Below are positions 9,100 through 20,642 of a DNA stretch of 64,000 nucleotides, one piece after another. How positions within the stretch are numbered: the stretch's first letter is position 1; each line of letters opens with the position of its first letter. The translations under genes were made by a program, and so were the position numbers. Source of the stretch: Thalassotalea atypica (lineage in GTDB: Bacteria > Pseudomonadota > Gammaproteobacteria > Enterobacterales > Alteromonadaceae); NCBI RefSeq assembly GCF_030295975.1, contig NZ_AP027364.1:3720001-3784000 (forward strand), read 5' to 3'. The notes below the pieces were generated by a model. It was not told the DNA's origin. It ran no database searches and saw only the letters and a program-made list of their open reading frames with translations.

Positions 9100-9246
9100 G
9101 TAATGCTCCGCAAATTTACAATATTTTTAGCTTAATCTGCCATGCTGCATTGCGACAGTCTGCCACGAAAAATACCTGTTAATAGTTGTAAGAAAATATG
9201 AAAAACTAATATGAAATAATTGAATGTTAGGAGAGAAAGCAACACT

Positions 9247-9279
9247 GATTAGACTCGGGTTACAAAGCAGAGTCTAATC
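9247..9279 (-). terminator. Hairpin terminator-like structure after the amidohydrolase gene
   Basis: Perfect 10-bp stem GATTAGACTC/GAGTCTAATC with a 13-base loop, 18 bp past the stop of the gene at 9298-11316. GGTTTT follows on the plus strand; there is no long U-tract on the minus strand, so its direction is ambiguous. Confidence 0.55.
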
Positions 9280-9297
9280 GGTTTTAGCAGAGCTGTA

Positions 9298-11316
9298 TTA
9301 ACGCAGTTGACTAGACGTGGTAAAAGGTTTTACCCCTAAGACTTGGTACAGCTCATCGGGCTTATAAAAATAGCCTCCTTTAACCACCAAAGAAACATTT
9401 CTAATGGTAGACATGTCTTGTGTTGGGTCGCCATCAATTAATACCACATCGGCGTGTTTTCCTTCAGTAATCGAACCTAAGTAATGCGCTGCGCCAACTA
9501 GTTTCGCCGAATTGATACTGGCAATTTTGAATACTTCCATGGTCGGAATACCCGCCTCTGCATAGAGCTCTAACTCACGATGTAGAGTGAAGCCTGCAAT
9601 ATTATCTGTGCCGGGCACAATAGGTACACCGCTATCGTAGAGCTTTTTCAGCAGTTTATTCATTGCTTCGGCGCCCGCTTGGTAGTTGTCTAATAACTCT
9701 GGGGCAACATTCATTTCAGCGCCTTTCAACTGCCTTAACACATTTGGCGGTAAGTGCTTAGCGATGGCACTAAATTCTGGATCAACTTTCTTGTTCTCTT
9801 TTAGTAATAAACTTCTGAATGTCGAAACAGTTGGGTCAATCACAATTTGCTTATCGGCAAGGAGTTTAATGAAATCATTAAACTCCTTGCTGTCTAAATC
9901 CAATTCTCCGGCTTTTTCGCCAATGAGTGAGAAACGTAATTGTTGACGAGTATCAACAGTCGTTCCTGCGAGAAAATTTAAAAACAGCATATTGATATGT
10001 TGGATTTCATCATAACCGGCTTTAACCGCCTGCTCTGCTGTCATAAAGGCAGGAATATGACCACTTAGCCTCATCCCCCTTCGATGAGCATGTTCGGCGA
10101 TAGATTCAACCCATTTAGGATCAATAGAGCTATACAGTTTAATCTGTAAATAACCATTATCGGCAAACCAGTCTATTTTCTCATGCGCTTCTTCAAGAGA
10201 CTTTACCGATAACCCCGCCGAGAATTCACTCATTTGGTCGAAAAATCCGGCGCGAAACACGCGATTACCTATTACGGTGTTGCTGTTAAACAATTGCTCT
10301 ACTTCCATGATGTTGTCGTGACTATTGCCAATATCACGAACATTTGTCACGCCAGCAGCAATATTGAGCAGTCCATCATTTTTACTTAAATGACCATGCA
10401 TATCCCACAAACCAGGCAACAAGGTTTTCCCCTTACCATCAATAACAGGCGTGTCCTTACTTACCGACAAGTTAACGCCAACTTTAGCGATCTTGCCATT
10501 TCTTAACAGTACATCCGTTTTCGGTAGCTTTTTGGCGTTGATAACGTCAATCACCTGTGCATTTTGAATTAACAAACTGGAGTATGAGTGGCTAAGTTTA
10601 TCCGCAATATTTTCTAAATATTCCTGCTCAGCATCGTTTTGAATATCGCGAAGTTCATTAAATTTTTCAATTGAATAGCCGTCTCTGATGATGCGCAGGA
10701 AACCGGAGATGTCTTTTGCAAAAAAATTGCCTTCACTATCGTACCAACTAAAATCAGGCGTAAAGCCAAGCCCGCCAATGGCGTAAAGTGAAACAGATTC
10801 TTTGTGCTCGCCATTGTCGATAACAAAGGTTTTGAGTTTGGTTAACCTTGCCGTCCCCGATGGAATTAAATCAACAGAATTAGACATTGACTTAAGCATT
10901 GCTTGTACCGTTAAATTATCTACAGTTCCCGCACTATTCGCAGGGAGGTAAAACAGTGAACTATCAGTTTTTAGCCGGCCATCTTCTTTGTTACTCGACC
11001 ATGTGCCATAGCCATCTTCCCAATGATATTTCTCATTGATAGGCGCACCAAATGGGGAAAGTCCTGTTGATTTGTATTTGATCAATTCGCCCTGTTGATT
11101 GAGTGTTACTTTCTCATCGACCTGATAAATACGATTATTCCATCGTACATCGATATTGGCTTCGTATTCAGTATTCGACAATTTTTTCATGACTTGCTTA
11201 CCAGCCAAGCCTTTTTCGGTGTAGATAATATTCGTAACTGACTGCTCTGCAGCGATAACGAGTGGCGCGATAAGTAATAATGGAATGACAAGAAGTAAAG
11301 TATGTCCGAATTTCAT
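9298..11316 (-). CDS. Exported metal-dependent amidohydrolase
   Basis: Amidohydrolase-superfamily enzyme similar to imidazolonepropionase-like or prolidase-like exported amidohydrolases. Signal peptide MKFGHTLLLVIPLLLIAPLVIA then AEQ. The first ~230 residues form an extra N-terminal domain with no family I can name. The barrel begins at LIQNAQVIDV; metal ligands visible are HxH in LLPGLWDMHGHL (about residue 308), the bridging Lys in LQIKLYSS, His in SGHIPAF and IQHINML, and the catalytic Asp in VPGTDNIAG. The C-terminal ADVVLIDGDP block closes the composite beta domain. All ligands are present, so it should be active, probably in the periplasm on a cyclic amide or dipeptide-like substrate. 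Exact substrate unknown. Confidence 0.88.
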   Translation of the reverse strand: MKFGHTLLLVIPLLLIAPLVIAAEQSVTNIIYTEKGLAGKQVMKKLSNTEYEANIDVRWNNRIYQVDEKVTLNQQGELIKYKSTGLSPFGAPINEKYHWEDGYGTWSSNKEDGRLKTDSSLFYLPANSAGTVDNLTVQAMLKSMSNSVDLIPSGTARLTKLKTFVIDNGEHKESVSLYAIGGLGFTPDFSWYDSEGNFFAKDISGFLRIIRDGYSIEKFNELRDIQNDAEQEYLENIADKLSHSYSSLLIQNAQVIDVINAKKLPKTDVLLRNGKIAKVGVNLSVSKDTPVIDGKGKTLLPGLWDMHGHLSKNDGLLNIAAGVTNVRDIGNSHDNIMEVEQLFNSNTVIGNRVFRAGFFDQMSEFSAGLSVKSLEEAHEKIDWFADNGYLQIKLYSSIDPKWVESIAEHAHRRGMRLSGHIPAFMTAEQAVKAGYDEIQHINMLFLNFLAGTTVDTRQQLRFSLIGEKAGELDLDSKEFNDFIKLLADKQIVIDPTVSTFRSLLLKENKKVDPEFSAIAKHLPPNVLRQLKGAEMNVAPELLDNYQAGAEAMNKLLKKLYDSGVPIVPGTDNIAGFTLHRELELYAEAGIPTMEVFKIASINSAKLVGAAHYLGSITEGKHADVVLIDGDPTQDMSTIRNVSLVVKGGYFYKPDELYQVLGVKPFTTSSQLR

Positions 11317-11458
11317 GCGAGTTAACCTAATGTAATTATTATTAATTCATTAGGGTTACAGTGTAGCCAACAATAAGCGAAACGCGAATGTGAGAAATCT
11401 TATAAGAACCATGCAGCTGCACGTTACTTACAAGCGCTGTTCACTATAGCAAATGAGG

Positions 11459-11842
11459 CTATTTCGCTAACTCTTGCTTTAGCCAATCCAAAGCCTGTTG
11501 CCTGTCCATGAAAAACTCAATATTTTGAGTCAATAAGGCGGGAGAATGTTTTAATGTCAGTTCTTTTTGAAGATTAGAGTGAACCAAAAGTGCTTTTGCA
11601 ACTATATGTTGAGTATTAATCCAAACATTGTGTTCATCCAGTGCAGCATAGGCTTCAGGAGTCCCTCCTTCTAGCTCTAGATCATCAATAAGCATGGCGA
11701 ACGGCGCTTGATCTAACTCTATGACTATTTCTCTAACCTTTCGAGTGTAGGCTTTGCAGCCTACTTCATTGAAACTGCCCTTTAACCGACTGATTATGAC
11801 ATCGTCGGCTAAGGCAACGAAAGATTCACCATGCTCTAACAT
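11459..11842 (-). CDS. Small STAS/SpoIIAA-like protein of unknown function
   Basis: 127-residue cytosolic protein without signal peptide. It alternates beta strands and amphipathic helices (VIISRLKGSFNEVG, FAMLIDDLELEGGTPEAYAAL, VWINTQHIVAKALLVHSN), a pattern like the STAS/SpoIIAA-like fold in which a short alpha/beta domain binds nucleotides or partner proteins. It starts 18 bp after the rsmI stop on the same strand, so it is probably the second gene of that transcript. The fold assignment is only by overall pattern; I recognise no catalytic motif and do not assign a function. Confidence 0.72.
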   Translation of the reverse strand: MLEHGESFVALADDVIISRLKGSFNEVGCKAYTRKVREIVIELDQAPFAMLIDDLELEGGTPEAYAALDEHNVWINTQHIVAKALLVHSNLQKELTLKHSPALLTQNIEFFMDRQQALDWLKQELAK

Positions 11843-11860
11843 CTTGTATCCTTATTACAG

Positions 11861-12709
11861 CTACTTTAAAGATAACGCTAAGTCATATAAGGCTTTCTTC
11901 TTTAAACTATATATTTCTGCAGTGATTGCGCAAGCTTTTTTAGGAGGTAGTTCAGCAACAAGCAATTTCAATGTTGCTTGTGCTTCAGGTGAAATCGACT
12001 CAGTGTCTTTTTTTGCCCCTTCAATCATTAAAACCATTTCACCTTTTAACTGATTTGGATCTTGAGCTAGCCAAGTTTTTAAATTTTCAGCGCTATCAGA
12101 ATGTACTGTCTCAAATGTTTTAGTGAGTTCTCGCGCGATGGCTACATGTCTGTCTCCACCTAACACCGAAACAATATCTTCAACGGTATCTAAAGCGCGC
12201 CTTGGCGCATCATAAAACACCATGGTTCGTGTTTCATTTTCCAGCGCGCTCAATACGGTTTTCCTAGCACCTGACTTCGAAGGTAAAAAACCTTCAAAGG
12301 TAAAACGATCAGTCGGTAGTCCTGACACTGACAAAGCGGCGATTGCAGCACACGCCCCTGGAATAGGTACAACATTTAATTCTTGTTGACGTAAATGCTT
12401 CACAATATGAAATCCAGGATCGCTGATCAGTGGCGTACCTGCATCAGACACGAGTGCAATGCTTTTTCCTTCAGTCAACATAGAGGCTATTTGATCTTGT
12501 CGTTGTCGCTCGTTGTGATCGTGCAGTGACATGGTGTTATTTTTGATCGTGAAGTGAGACAGTAGTTTTTGCGTATGACGGGTATCTTCACAGGCTATTA
12601 CATCCACGCCCGCCAGTATGTCTAAGGCTCGTTGCGTAATATCGCCCAAATTTCCAATTGGTGTGGCGACAATATATAAAGTACCTGCTTCAATCACTTG
12701 TGATGACAT
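11861..12709 (-). CDS. rsmI: 16S rRNA (cytidine(1402)-2'-O)-methyltransferase
   Basis: Methylates the 2'-O of C1402 in the 16S rRNA decoding centre, using S-adenosylmethionine. Recognisable features: GTLYIVATPIGNLGDIT at the N-terminus, ACEDTRHTQKLLSHF, LVSDAGTPLISDPG, VPIPGACAAIAALSVSGLP and FEGFLPSK, the tetrapyrrole-methylase-like fold typical of RsmI. Length 282 aa is normal (E. coli 286). It is divergent from lpoA with a short shared upstream region, the conserved arrangement in gammaproteobacteria, which supports the ortholog call. Confidence 0.96.
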   Translation of the reverse strand: MSSQVIEAGTLYIVATPIGNLGDITQRALDILAGVDVIACEDTRHTQKLLSHFTIKNNTMSLHDHNERQRQDQIASMLTEGKSIALVSDAGTPLISDPGFHIVKHLRQQELNVVPIPGACAAIAALSVSGLPTDRFTFEGFLPSKSGARKTVLSALENETRTMVFYDAPRRALDTVEDIVSVLGGDRHVAIARELTKTFETVHSDSAENLKTWLAQDPNQLKGEMVLMIEGAKKDTESISPEAQATLKLLVAELPPKKACAITAEIYSLKKKALYDLALSLK

Positions 12710-12786
12710 TATGCGTTCTGTATGTTGAGACTCGAGTAGATGAAGTTTATTATAAACAACCTAATCAACGCACGGATTTATCGCTG

Positions 12787-14626
12787 GTGAAGCAACAATT
12801 TAACCTAAAATCACTAAAAAAAGCCTTTTTTGTGACAATCATGTCCTTTTTGCTAATAAATTGTGCAGGCCAAAAACCGGTGACCACTATACCTGCAGAG
12901 ATAGTCAAAGGTTCTCCTGATATTCCAACGCAAGATGATGCCCCTTCCGCACAATCTTATGTTGAACAAGCAAAGCTGTTATCCAGCGAGCAAGCCTTGC
13001 CCCTATTATTGCAAGGTAGTGAGCAATTTATCGTTGAAGGTGACAATCAAAAAGCCTTGTGGTTAGCCAATCAAATTCAACCCTTGCTTGAAAATCCAGA
13101 ATTAAGTTATCGAGCAAGGCTCGTTAAAGCACAAGCTTTGTTTGAAATGACACAGCTTAGTATGTCCCTTAATCAACTGACTAGCGCAGCAGAGCTTGTA
13201 CAAGCGAATGAACTTACACATCAGCTCCGTTATTATCAATTGTTAGAGTCAGTTCAATCTGCACTGGCTCATCCCGTAGAAGCTTTGTCTGCCAAATTAC
13301 ATGCTTTTGCAATGAACCCTGATGCGAGTGAACAAGACAGCCAAGTTATTTGGTTGCAAATCAATCAACTGGCACATTGGCAGCTCCAACAATTGATACG
13401 AACTAATCCACCACTAATGAATGGCTGGGCAAGACTTTCATCATACGCTAGGCGCTTTGGCGCTAAAGAGGCGCAGTTTGAGCGCTATTTAGCGCAATGG
13501 CAAAAACAATTCCCGGTACATCCTGCACAGACTGTTGTTCAGCAGATTTTAAACGAAGGTCATCTTGATATAACTAGTGCATTGCGTATTGCTGTAATAT
13601 TGCCGCTATCCGGTAAACAGATGAGCGCGGGCGAAGCGGCACAGCAAGGCATATTGGCGGCCTATCAACAAGACAAAAGCAAACAGTTCCATTTTATCGA
13701 CGCTAATTCGCTCGATTGGGAGACGCTTGAACAAACGCTAAATGAAAAAGACATTGAGTTCATTATTGGGCCATTGCTTCGTCAGCATGTTAACCGTTTT
13801 TTATCTATTGAGACTATTGAAATACCCTCATTGCTGTTAAACCTACCAACTAACATTGAACTGAAAGCTCATCAAAGCGCGATATCGATGCGACCAGAAG
13901 ATGAAGCAATACAAGCCGCAGCGAGTTTGGCCAAAAAGAATTATCTACACCCGTTGTTAATGGTACATGAAGATAAAGTCAGCCAACGTATCGCTCAGGC
14001 TTTTTCTAAAGAATGGTATCGGTTATCGGGCAAGAACATTGAAAACATCTCTTTTGCTCAAGGCAAAAAGATGCAAGAAAATTTGAAATCGAGTTTAGAT
14101 GTCGATAAGAGCCAAGACAGGATCAATGGCATTGACTCACGCATTAAACAAACGATTAAAGCAGAGGCAAGAAATAGACGAGACGTCGATATGATATACA
14201 TCATCGGTTCTCCTGTGCAAACTCGTCTACTAAAACCATACATTGATGTCAGTATCAGTCCATTCGCCGATGCGATTCCTATCTATGCTAGCTCTCGCAG
14301 TCATAGTGCGAGAACAGATGAAAGTGAAACACGAGATTTAACAGGTCTCACATTCACCGAAATGCCTTGGATGTTACCCAGTAAACAACAAAACCGTGCC
14401 TTGTTTAACTTAACCAACTCACTGTTTCCGAATCGCAGTGATAGCCTTCAGGGTATATTTGCCATGGGTTATGACAGCGTTGCTTTGATTGACATCATAC
14501 CGCATATGCAACAACGCAAATACGTTCGGCACTACGGCCAAACGGGAATTTTGAAACTAGAGTCGAATAATGTTCTTACTCGCAGTATATTGTGGGGACG
14601 TTACCAAAAGTCGCGAGTACAAGAAA

Positions 14627-14643
<17 letters not shown>
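12787..14643 (+). CDS. lpoA: Penicillin-binding protein activator, outer-membrane lipoprotein LpoA
   Basis: Outer-membrane lipoprotein that reaches through the periplasm to activate PBP1A for peptidoglycan synthesis. After a K-rich n-region and hydrophobic stretch comes lipobox LINC followed by AGQKP. The N-terminal half is helical and TPR-like; the C-terminal half, from RIAVILPLSGKQMSAGEAAQQGILAAY, is the substrate-binding-protein-like domain of LpoA. GTG 12787 is my choice: it gives a short lipoprotein signal (VKQQFNLKSLKKAFF...), whereas a start near 12658 would place a long non-signal extension antisense to rsmI. About 618 aa, slightly shorter than E. coli LpoA. Followed by yraN, diaA and dolP in conserved order. 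Confidence 0.92.
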
Positions 14644-15609
<966 letters not shown>

Positions 15610-15611
15610 CA

Positions 15612-16184
15612 ATGAAGTTCACTAAGCTTGCCGCTTCGCTAGCTATTATCTCACTACTTCAAGGTTGTGTTGCTGCCGCTGTTGTCGGGGTTGTTGGCGG
15701 CGCATCTGTTGCCTCAGATAATCGTACCGTAGGCACTCAAATTGATGATCAACAAATTGAAATCGTAGGTTATGCCCGTTTAGCGGAGCACCAAGGGTTA
15801 AAAGAAAACGCGAACTTGCAGATCACGGCAGTTAATGGCTCAATTTTACTCGTCGGCCAAACCCCGAATACCTACTTACGTGATGAAGCAATCAAGATCC
15901 TTAAAGCTGTCAACGGTGTGGAGCAGATTCATAACCAAGTACGAATTGGTAATGAAATCTCAGTCACCACTAAAAGTAATGACTTATGGCTCACCTCAAA
16001 AGTAAAAACGGCCTTGTTTGGCAACGACAACCTTGATGCTACTAACATTAAAGTTGTCACTGAAAATGCAGAAGTATTCTTAATGGGATTAGTCACCGAA
16101 CAGGAAGCAACAGAAGCAGTTAATGTTGCTCGCAATATCAGTGGTGTAAACCGTGTCATTAAAGCTTTTGAGTATGTAAAATAA
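15612..16184 (+). CDS. dolP: Outer-membrane lipoprotein DolP with two BON domains
   Basis: Lipoprotein that supports outer-membrane integrity near the division site (formerly YraP). Signal with lipobox LLQGC and a small-residue stretch VAAAVVGVVGGASVAS after it; then two BON domains, about residues 45-115 (LKENANLQITAVNGSILLVGQT) and 122-190 (LWLTSKVKTALFG...NAEVFLMGLV). 190 aa, like E. coli DolP. Starts 2 bp after the diaA stop, so translationally linked. Its stop codon is the first base of the large terminator palindrome. Confidence 0.93.
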   Translation: MKFTKLAASLAIISLLQGCVAAAVVGVVGGASVASDNRTVGTQIDDQQIEIVGYARLAEHQGLKENANLQITAVNGSILLVGQTPNTYLRDEAIKILKAVNGVEQIHNQVRIGNEISVTTKSNDLWLTSKVKTALFGNDNLDATNIKVVTENAEVFLMGLVTEQEATEAVNVARNISGVNRVIKAFEYVK

Positions 16185-16247
16185 TGCTCATTTGTAGATA
16201 TAAAAAAGGCCTCAAAAGAGGCCTTTTTTATATCTACAAATGAGCAT
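16184..16247. terminator. Perfect 30-bp inverted repeat, bidirectional terminator
   Basis: Two exact 30-base arms (16184-16213 and 16218-16247) around an AAAA loop. The inner core AAAAAAGGCCTC/GAGGCCTTTTTT is a standard intrinsic terminator on both strands; the outer 18 bp per arm extend it far beyond normal. It separates dolP from the convergent lipoprotein gene at 16260-17339. Confidence 0.93.
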
Positions 16248-16259
16248 AAAGCGACAAAT

Positions 16260-17339
16260 TTATAACTGTTGTTTTTTATCTATCGCTAGCCATAAAGCTT
16301 TGATATTGGCTTTTGATGTCTGTTCAAAGTTTGCTAAGCCATCGGAAGGCCATACTAGCGACAACATCAATTTTTCAAGCCGGTCATTTTCCAGATATAT
16401 ATGACTAAAGCGAGGATATTCCTTTGACATCTTCGCTAGGTGAGCAGACATCATGTTCATAACATTTAAATGACTTTCTTTACTTTGCATCACTATTTTT
16501 TTTGCTACCGGCTCAACTTTCTTTGACCAGACCTCATCTAAACTTTGTCGTCCTAATTGATTACTTAACAATGACAATAAGTACTTATTTTGTTCACTCA
16601 TATGCTGAAACGCGGCAATGAGTTGCTTTTTGTAAAGCCATAGCAGTACTTGAGCAATATCCTTATTTTCCTCAGAATATGCTTTTTTATCGATAACATT
16701 GTCATTTGTCGTAATGGCATTTAATGCGACGATTGACGTAATAACTTGTTCATTTAGCTGAAATTGCGTAGCAAAGTTTTTCGCTATGGCTTCGATTTGA
16801 AAACCATTTAAACTTTTATCACCATGGACACTATTGAAGGATCGGATGTACTGAGAGAGCAATAAATAAGGCTTAATATGTTCAAGCTTCATATTAGTTT
16901 CGTAAGTGTTAACGTGGCTGGGTGTCGTTTTCATTTTATCGACTAAAAATTGCTTTTCTTGCGCAAGGGCAGCTAAATTTTCCTTTATCACACTAGCCAG
17001 CTTTTCTTTATCTGATATATATTTACGAATAAAACTAAAGGATGAATTATTCGGTGAGAATTTGATAATCTCCTTTAGAGTATCATCACTTATACCCGTA
17101 AGGTTTTTCGGTTTATCCATTATCTGTAAAAGAAAAGGTAATAATTTTTCTTTTTGTGCAGCAAGGTCACCATAGGTCTCGATATCTAAACTTGAAAGCT
17201 CATCAATAAAACGCAGTTGTTCAGTTAAATTTCCTGAAGACAGCGCCGATTGGTAATTACTCTCTGCTATTGGTGTTTGAATTGCATCGCAACCGGATAA
17301 AGCAATAATCGATAAAAATAGAATTAGAACGTTCTTCAT
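16260..17339 (-). CDS. Lipoprotein of unknown function
   Basis: About 359 residues from ATG 17339, which gives a clean lipoprotein signal MKNVLILFLSIIALSGC with lipobox LSGC; an upstream ATG at 17384 would put 15 residues before it and spoil the signal. The rest is almost all predicted helix, rich in Lys, Leu and Ser, with no Cys or obvious catalytic motif, and contains one conspicuous hydrophilic helix EKQFLVDKMKTTPSHVNTY. I do not recognise the family. It stands alone, convergent with dolP, with a 575-bp non-coding region upstream. Periplasm-facing membrane anchoring is the only supported inference. Confidence 0.75.
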   Translation of the reverse strand: MKNVLILFLSIIALSGCDAIQTPIAESNYQSALSSGNLTEQLRFIDELSSLDIETYGDLAAQKEKLLPFLLQIMDKPKNLTGISDDTLKEIIKFSPNNSSFSFIRKYISDKEKLASVIKENLAALAQEKQFLVDKMKTTPSHVNTYETNMKLEHIKPYLLLSQYIRSFNSVHGDKSLNGFQIEAIAKNFATQFQLNEQVITSIVALNAITTNDNVIDKKAYSEENKDIAQVLLWLYKKQLIAAFQHMSEQNKYLLSLLSNQLGRQSLDEVWSKKVEPVAKKIVMQSKESHLNVMNMMSAHLAKMSKEYPRFSHIYLENDRLEKLMLSLVWPSDGLANFEQTSKANIKALWLAIDKKQQL

Positions 17340-17914
17340 TGGACTCTTTTTAGTTAGGTATGTCACAAAAAGCTGCGCAATCATAAGTAAAATAATAACA
17401 AATAAGTAGTTTTTTATTATTTTTGTTTTTACCTTACATATAGCCCTTGTCCATTGTTATTGACACTCTAAAAAGCTATCTCTGTTTCAATCCCTTTGTT
17501 CTCTCCCCAACTAATGAAAGATTTGTTGCGTACGGTTCTTAAATTTAACCTTACTTTTATAAATCAAAGAATTAAGTTCGCTACACTTTGAAGTTAGTAA
17601 CTAATAGCTATTAAAAATGTCAACGCATACATTTACGCGGTATATGGACTGACAATCGCTATGTAAAATACCAATGTTCAGAAATACGCGTTTAATGGAT
17701 TGGTTTATACCATTTAAGAGTAACAAGTCTGTATCAACCTAACGAGATTGAATATGGTGTCCTATACTATGTACTGACAGCTATAAAACGACTCTCATAT
17801 TAATGATTTAAAACAATATATTATTAGTGCTATTGATTAATTTGAAAGGATTATTGCTCGATCAATAGATGTAAGTTAAGGGGTATTACATGGAGGTATA
17901 TTGAGAGGTTTTAG
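17340..17914. other. AT-rich intergenic region between divergent genes
   Basis: No gene, strong terminator or recognisable operator seen. It should hold the promoters of the minus-strand lipoprotein and the plus-strand chemoreceptor. GGAGGT before ATG 17915 is a good ribosome site for the chemoreceptor. Confidence 0.6.
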
Positions 17915-19453
17915 ATGAGCAAAGAAGAACTATTTTCAGATCATGAAATATTACTATCAACGACAGATTTAGACAGTAATATAAAGTACGCAAACAAAAG
18001 TTTTTGCAATATTGCAGGGTTTTCTTTAGAAGAAATGAAGGGCAACCCACACAATATGGTACGCCATCCCGAAATGCCTAAGGCTGCCTTTAAAAATATG
18101 TGGGAAACAATTAGAGCAGGCGAATCTTGGATGGGTCCCGTCAAAAACCGATGTAAAAACGGGAATTATTATTGGGTTAATGCGTTTGTTACCCCGATAA
18201 AAGACGAGTCTGGTCAAATACACGAATATCAGTCCGTTCGTACGCTACCGGACCGAGAGTTAATATCACGTGCCGAAAAACTCTATGCGCAACTGAATCA
18301 AAATAAGCCACCTCTACAACTGAAATTTCAAACGGATATTACTGCATGGCTCCAAATAGCGTTACTACTAATGGTAGTGTTATCAGGCATGCTTATTTTT
18401 ATGGGGAGTAACCTTTTAGCAAGTATCCCTTTATGTTCCGTGTCATTAGTGAGTAGTCTGTTTTTTTATCAATGGCGCATGAAGTATAAAGTCGTCGTCA
18501 GTAATGCAAAAAAGATCTTTGATAACCCATTAATGAGTTACCTATATTCAGACAACAATGACGACATCGGCGCTATAAATCTCGCACTTCAAAAGAAAAA
18601 TGCAGAAATTAAAGCTATCGTAGGCAGAGTCAGTGATGATTCTGAGTCCATAGTTGATACCGCAAGCCAGTCTGCAAACCGCGGTAGCGATGTCGCAAAT
18701 ATTTTAGGCGAACAACGCGCACAAACCGAGCAAATTGCCACAGCTATTAGCCAAATGTCTTCAACCATACAAGAAATAGCTCAAGTGGTCACACTGGCCT
18801 CTCAATCGTCTCAGCAAGGGCTAGACATTAGCCAAAGCGGGCAGTCTGTTGTTGCAAAAACTGTAGATTCAATTAATGAGCTTTCCAGTCAACTAACAGA
18901 AGTAGACGCGGCAATAAATCACTTAACTAACGGTAGCCAAGCAATCGAAACTGTTTTAAGTGAAATCAGCAGTATTGCTGATCAAACCAACTTATTAGCA
19001 CTAAATGCAGCGATTGAAGCAGCGCGAGCCGGCGAACAAGGACGAGGATTTGCGGTTGTTGCTGAAGAAGTAAGAGCGCTTGCAATGCGTACTCAACAAT
19101 CGACAGAGGAAATCAGCAAATTACTCACTCAATTAAGAAATGAGTCAGAGCTTGCCACGAGCGCAATGACTCGCGGTAATGAGCTGTCAAAAGTGTGTGT
19201 AGGGCTTGCTGAAGAAACAGGGAATTCACTGTCAAAAATCAATAACGAAGTGAATGAAATTGCAAACATTAACATACAAATAGCGACCGCTGTTGAGGAA
19301 CAGTCGGTTGTTGCTGAACAGGTCAATCAAAATATCGTTACTGTGAGTGACATGTCAGCAAAAAGTGAAGAGCATGGCCGTGAAGCAGTTAGTCTAAGTG
19401 ACAATTTACTTAAACGCCTTCATGAGCAAAAAGGGTTAGTATCACAGTTTTAA
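17915..19453 (+). CDS. PAS-domain methyl-accepting chemotaxis protein (Aer-like)
   Basis: Chemoreceptor that controls CheA through a cytoplasmic coiled-coil. Residues 1-120 form a PAS domain of the Aer type ([59 protein letters not shown]), which in Aer binds FAD and senses redox or oxygen. About residues 145-190 hold two closely spaced membrane helices with no periplasmic domain. The signalling domain follows, with the conserved hairpin tip [32 protein letters not shown]. Length 512 aa matches Aer-type receptors (E. coli Aer 506). Energy or redox taxis is likely; the cofactor is inferred. Orphan gene without che genes nearby. Confidence 0.93.
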   Translation: MSKEELFSDHEILLSTTDLDSNIKYANKSFCNIAGFSLEEMKGNPHNMVRHPEMPKAAFKNMWETIRAGESWMGPVKNRCKNGNYYWVNAFVTPIKDESGQIHEYQSVRTLPDRELISRAEKLYAQLNQNKPPLQLKFQTDITAWLQIALLLMVVLSGMLIFMGSNLLASIPLCSVSLVSSLFFYQWRMKYKVVVSNAKKIFDNPLMSYLYSDNNDDIGAINLALQKKNAEIKAIVGRVSDDSESIVDTASQSANRGSDVANILGEQRAQTEQIATAISQMSSTIQEIAQVVTLASQSSQQGLDISQSGQSVVAKTVDSINELSSQLTEVDAAINHLTNGSQAIETVLSEISSIADQTNLLALNAAIEAARAGEQGRGFAVVAEEVRALAMRTQQSTEEISKLLTQLRNESELATSAMTRGNELSKVCVGLAEETGNSLSKINNEVNEIANINIQIATAVEEQSVVAEQVNQNIVTVSDMSAKSEEHGREAVSLSDNLLKRLHEQKGLVSQF

Positions 19454-19521
19454 GATTGAAATGACTGAAGGAAGATTGTCGCCACATGATCTATCCCTGA
19501 ATCTTGTTGAATGGCTAAACA

Positions 19522-19548
19522 AAAACACCGACATTTCGTCGGTGTTTT
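19522..19548. terminator. Bidirectional terminator between the chemoreceptor gene and recA
   Basis: AAAACACCGAC and GTCGGTGTTTT form an 11-bp stem with loop ATTTC; A- and T-runs on both sides serve both convergent genes. Confidence 0.88.
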
Positions 19549-19576
19549 AATATTAGAATTCTTCTTTTAAGAGCGC

Positions 19577-20599
19577 TTATTCAGTAACCGCTTCAGCTTG
19601 ATTACTTGATGCTTTATTTAAAAATATTTCACGTAAGCGGTCATCAATTTCTTTCGCCATTTCCGGGTGTTCTTTCAAGTACTTAGTAGCATTGGCTTTG
19701 CCTTGGCCAATTCTGTCGCCATTGTAGCTATACCAAGCGCCGGCCTTCTCAACCATTTTGTTTTGTACGCCTAGGTCAATTAATTCACCTAAGCTGTTAA
19801 TGCCTTCACCATACAAGATTTGGAACTCAACCTGTTTAAAAGGAGGAGCAATTTTATTTTTAACCACTTTAACACGAGTTTCATTGCCGACAATTTCATC
19901 GCCCTGTTTAACCGCGCCAATACGTCGGATATCTAGACGAACAGAAGCATAGAATTTTAATGCATTACCACCAGTAGTTGTTTCTGGGTTACCAAACATC
20001 ACACCAATTTTCATACGTATTTGGTTGATGAAAATCATCATAGTATTCGATTGTTTCAAGTTACCCGTTAGCTTACGCATTGCTTGTGACAACATACGTG
20101 CTTGAAGACCCATATGTGAATCACCCATATCACCTTCGATTTCTGCTTTTGGTGTTAATGCCGCAACCGAGTCAACAACAATCACATCAACCGCGCCTGA
20201 GCGAGTTAACATGTCACAAATCTCTAGCGCTTGCTCACCAGTATCCGGTTGAGAAACCAAAAGCTCATTGATGTTTACACCAAGTTTTTCGGCATAGATT
20301 GGGTCTAAGGCATGCTCAGCATCAACGAATGCACAGACTTTACCGTTACGTTGCGCTTCAGCGATAACTTCTAACGTTAGCGTTGTTTTACCACTGGATT
20401 CTGGACCGTAAATTTCAACAACACGCCCCATTGGTAAACCGCCAGCACCTAGTGCAATGTCTAGTCCTAATGAACCTGTCGAAATCGTTTCAACATCCAT
20501 GCTGCGGTTTTCACCTAATTTCATGATTGAGCCTTTACCAAATTGACGTTCAATTTGACTAAGGGCAGCAGAGAGTGCTTTTTCTTTATTATCGTCCAT
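19577..20599 (-). CDS. recA: Recombinase RecA
   Basis: ATP-dependent strand-exchange protein and co-protease of LexA. 340 aa. Visible: Walker [10 protein letters not shown], the AEHALDP block, loop L1/L2 region [17 protein letters not shown], and [20 protein letters not shown]. The C-terminal tail is acidic and ends in EAVTE. A LexA box fills the promoter spacer upstream. No recX gene follows in the downstream space before the convergent chemoreceptor, unlike many relatives. Confidence 0.98.
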   Translation of the reverse strand: MDDNKEKALSAALSQIERQFGKGSIMKLGENRSMDVETISTGSLGLDIALGAGGLPMGRVVEIYGPESSGKTTLTLEVIAEAQRNGKVCAFVDAEHALDPIYAEKLGVNINELLVSQPDTGEQALEICDMLTRSGAVDVIVVDSVAALTPKAEIEGDMGDSHMGLQARMLSQAMRKLTGNLKQSNTMMIFINQIRMKIGVMFGNPETTTGGNALKFYASVRLDIRRIGAVKQGDEIVGNETRVKVVKNKIAPPFKQVEFQILYGEGINSLGELIDLGVQNKMVEKAGAWYSYNGDRIGQGKANATKYLKEHPEMAKEIDDRLREIFLNKASSNQAEAVTE

Positions 20600-20642
20600 T
20601 TATCGCTCCGGATAATTTGTTAACTTCGTTTCAATGATTGCA

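Noticed and set aside
12658-12786. N-terminal extension of LpoA from an upstream start
   Set aside because: It would run antisense through the rsmI start and place about 43 non-signal residues before a clear lipoprotein signal.
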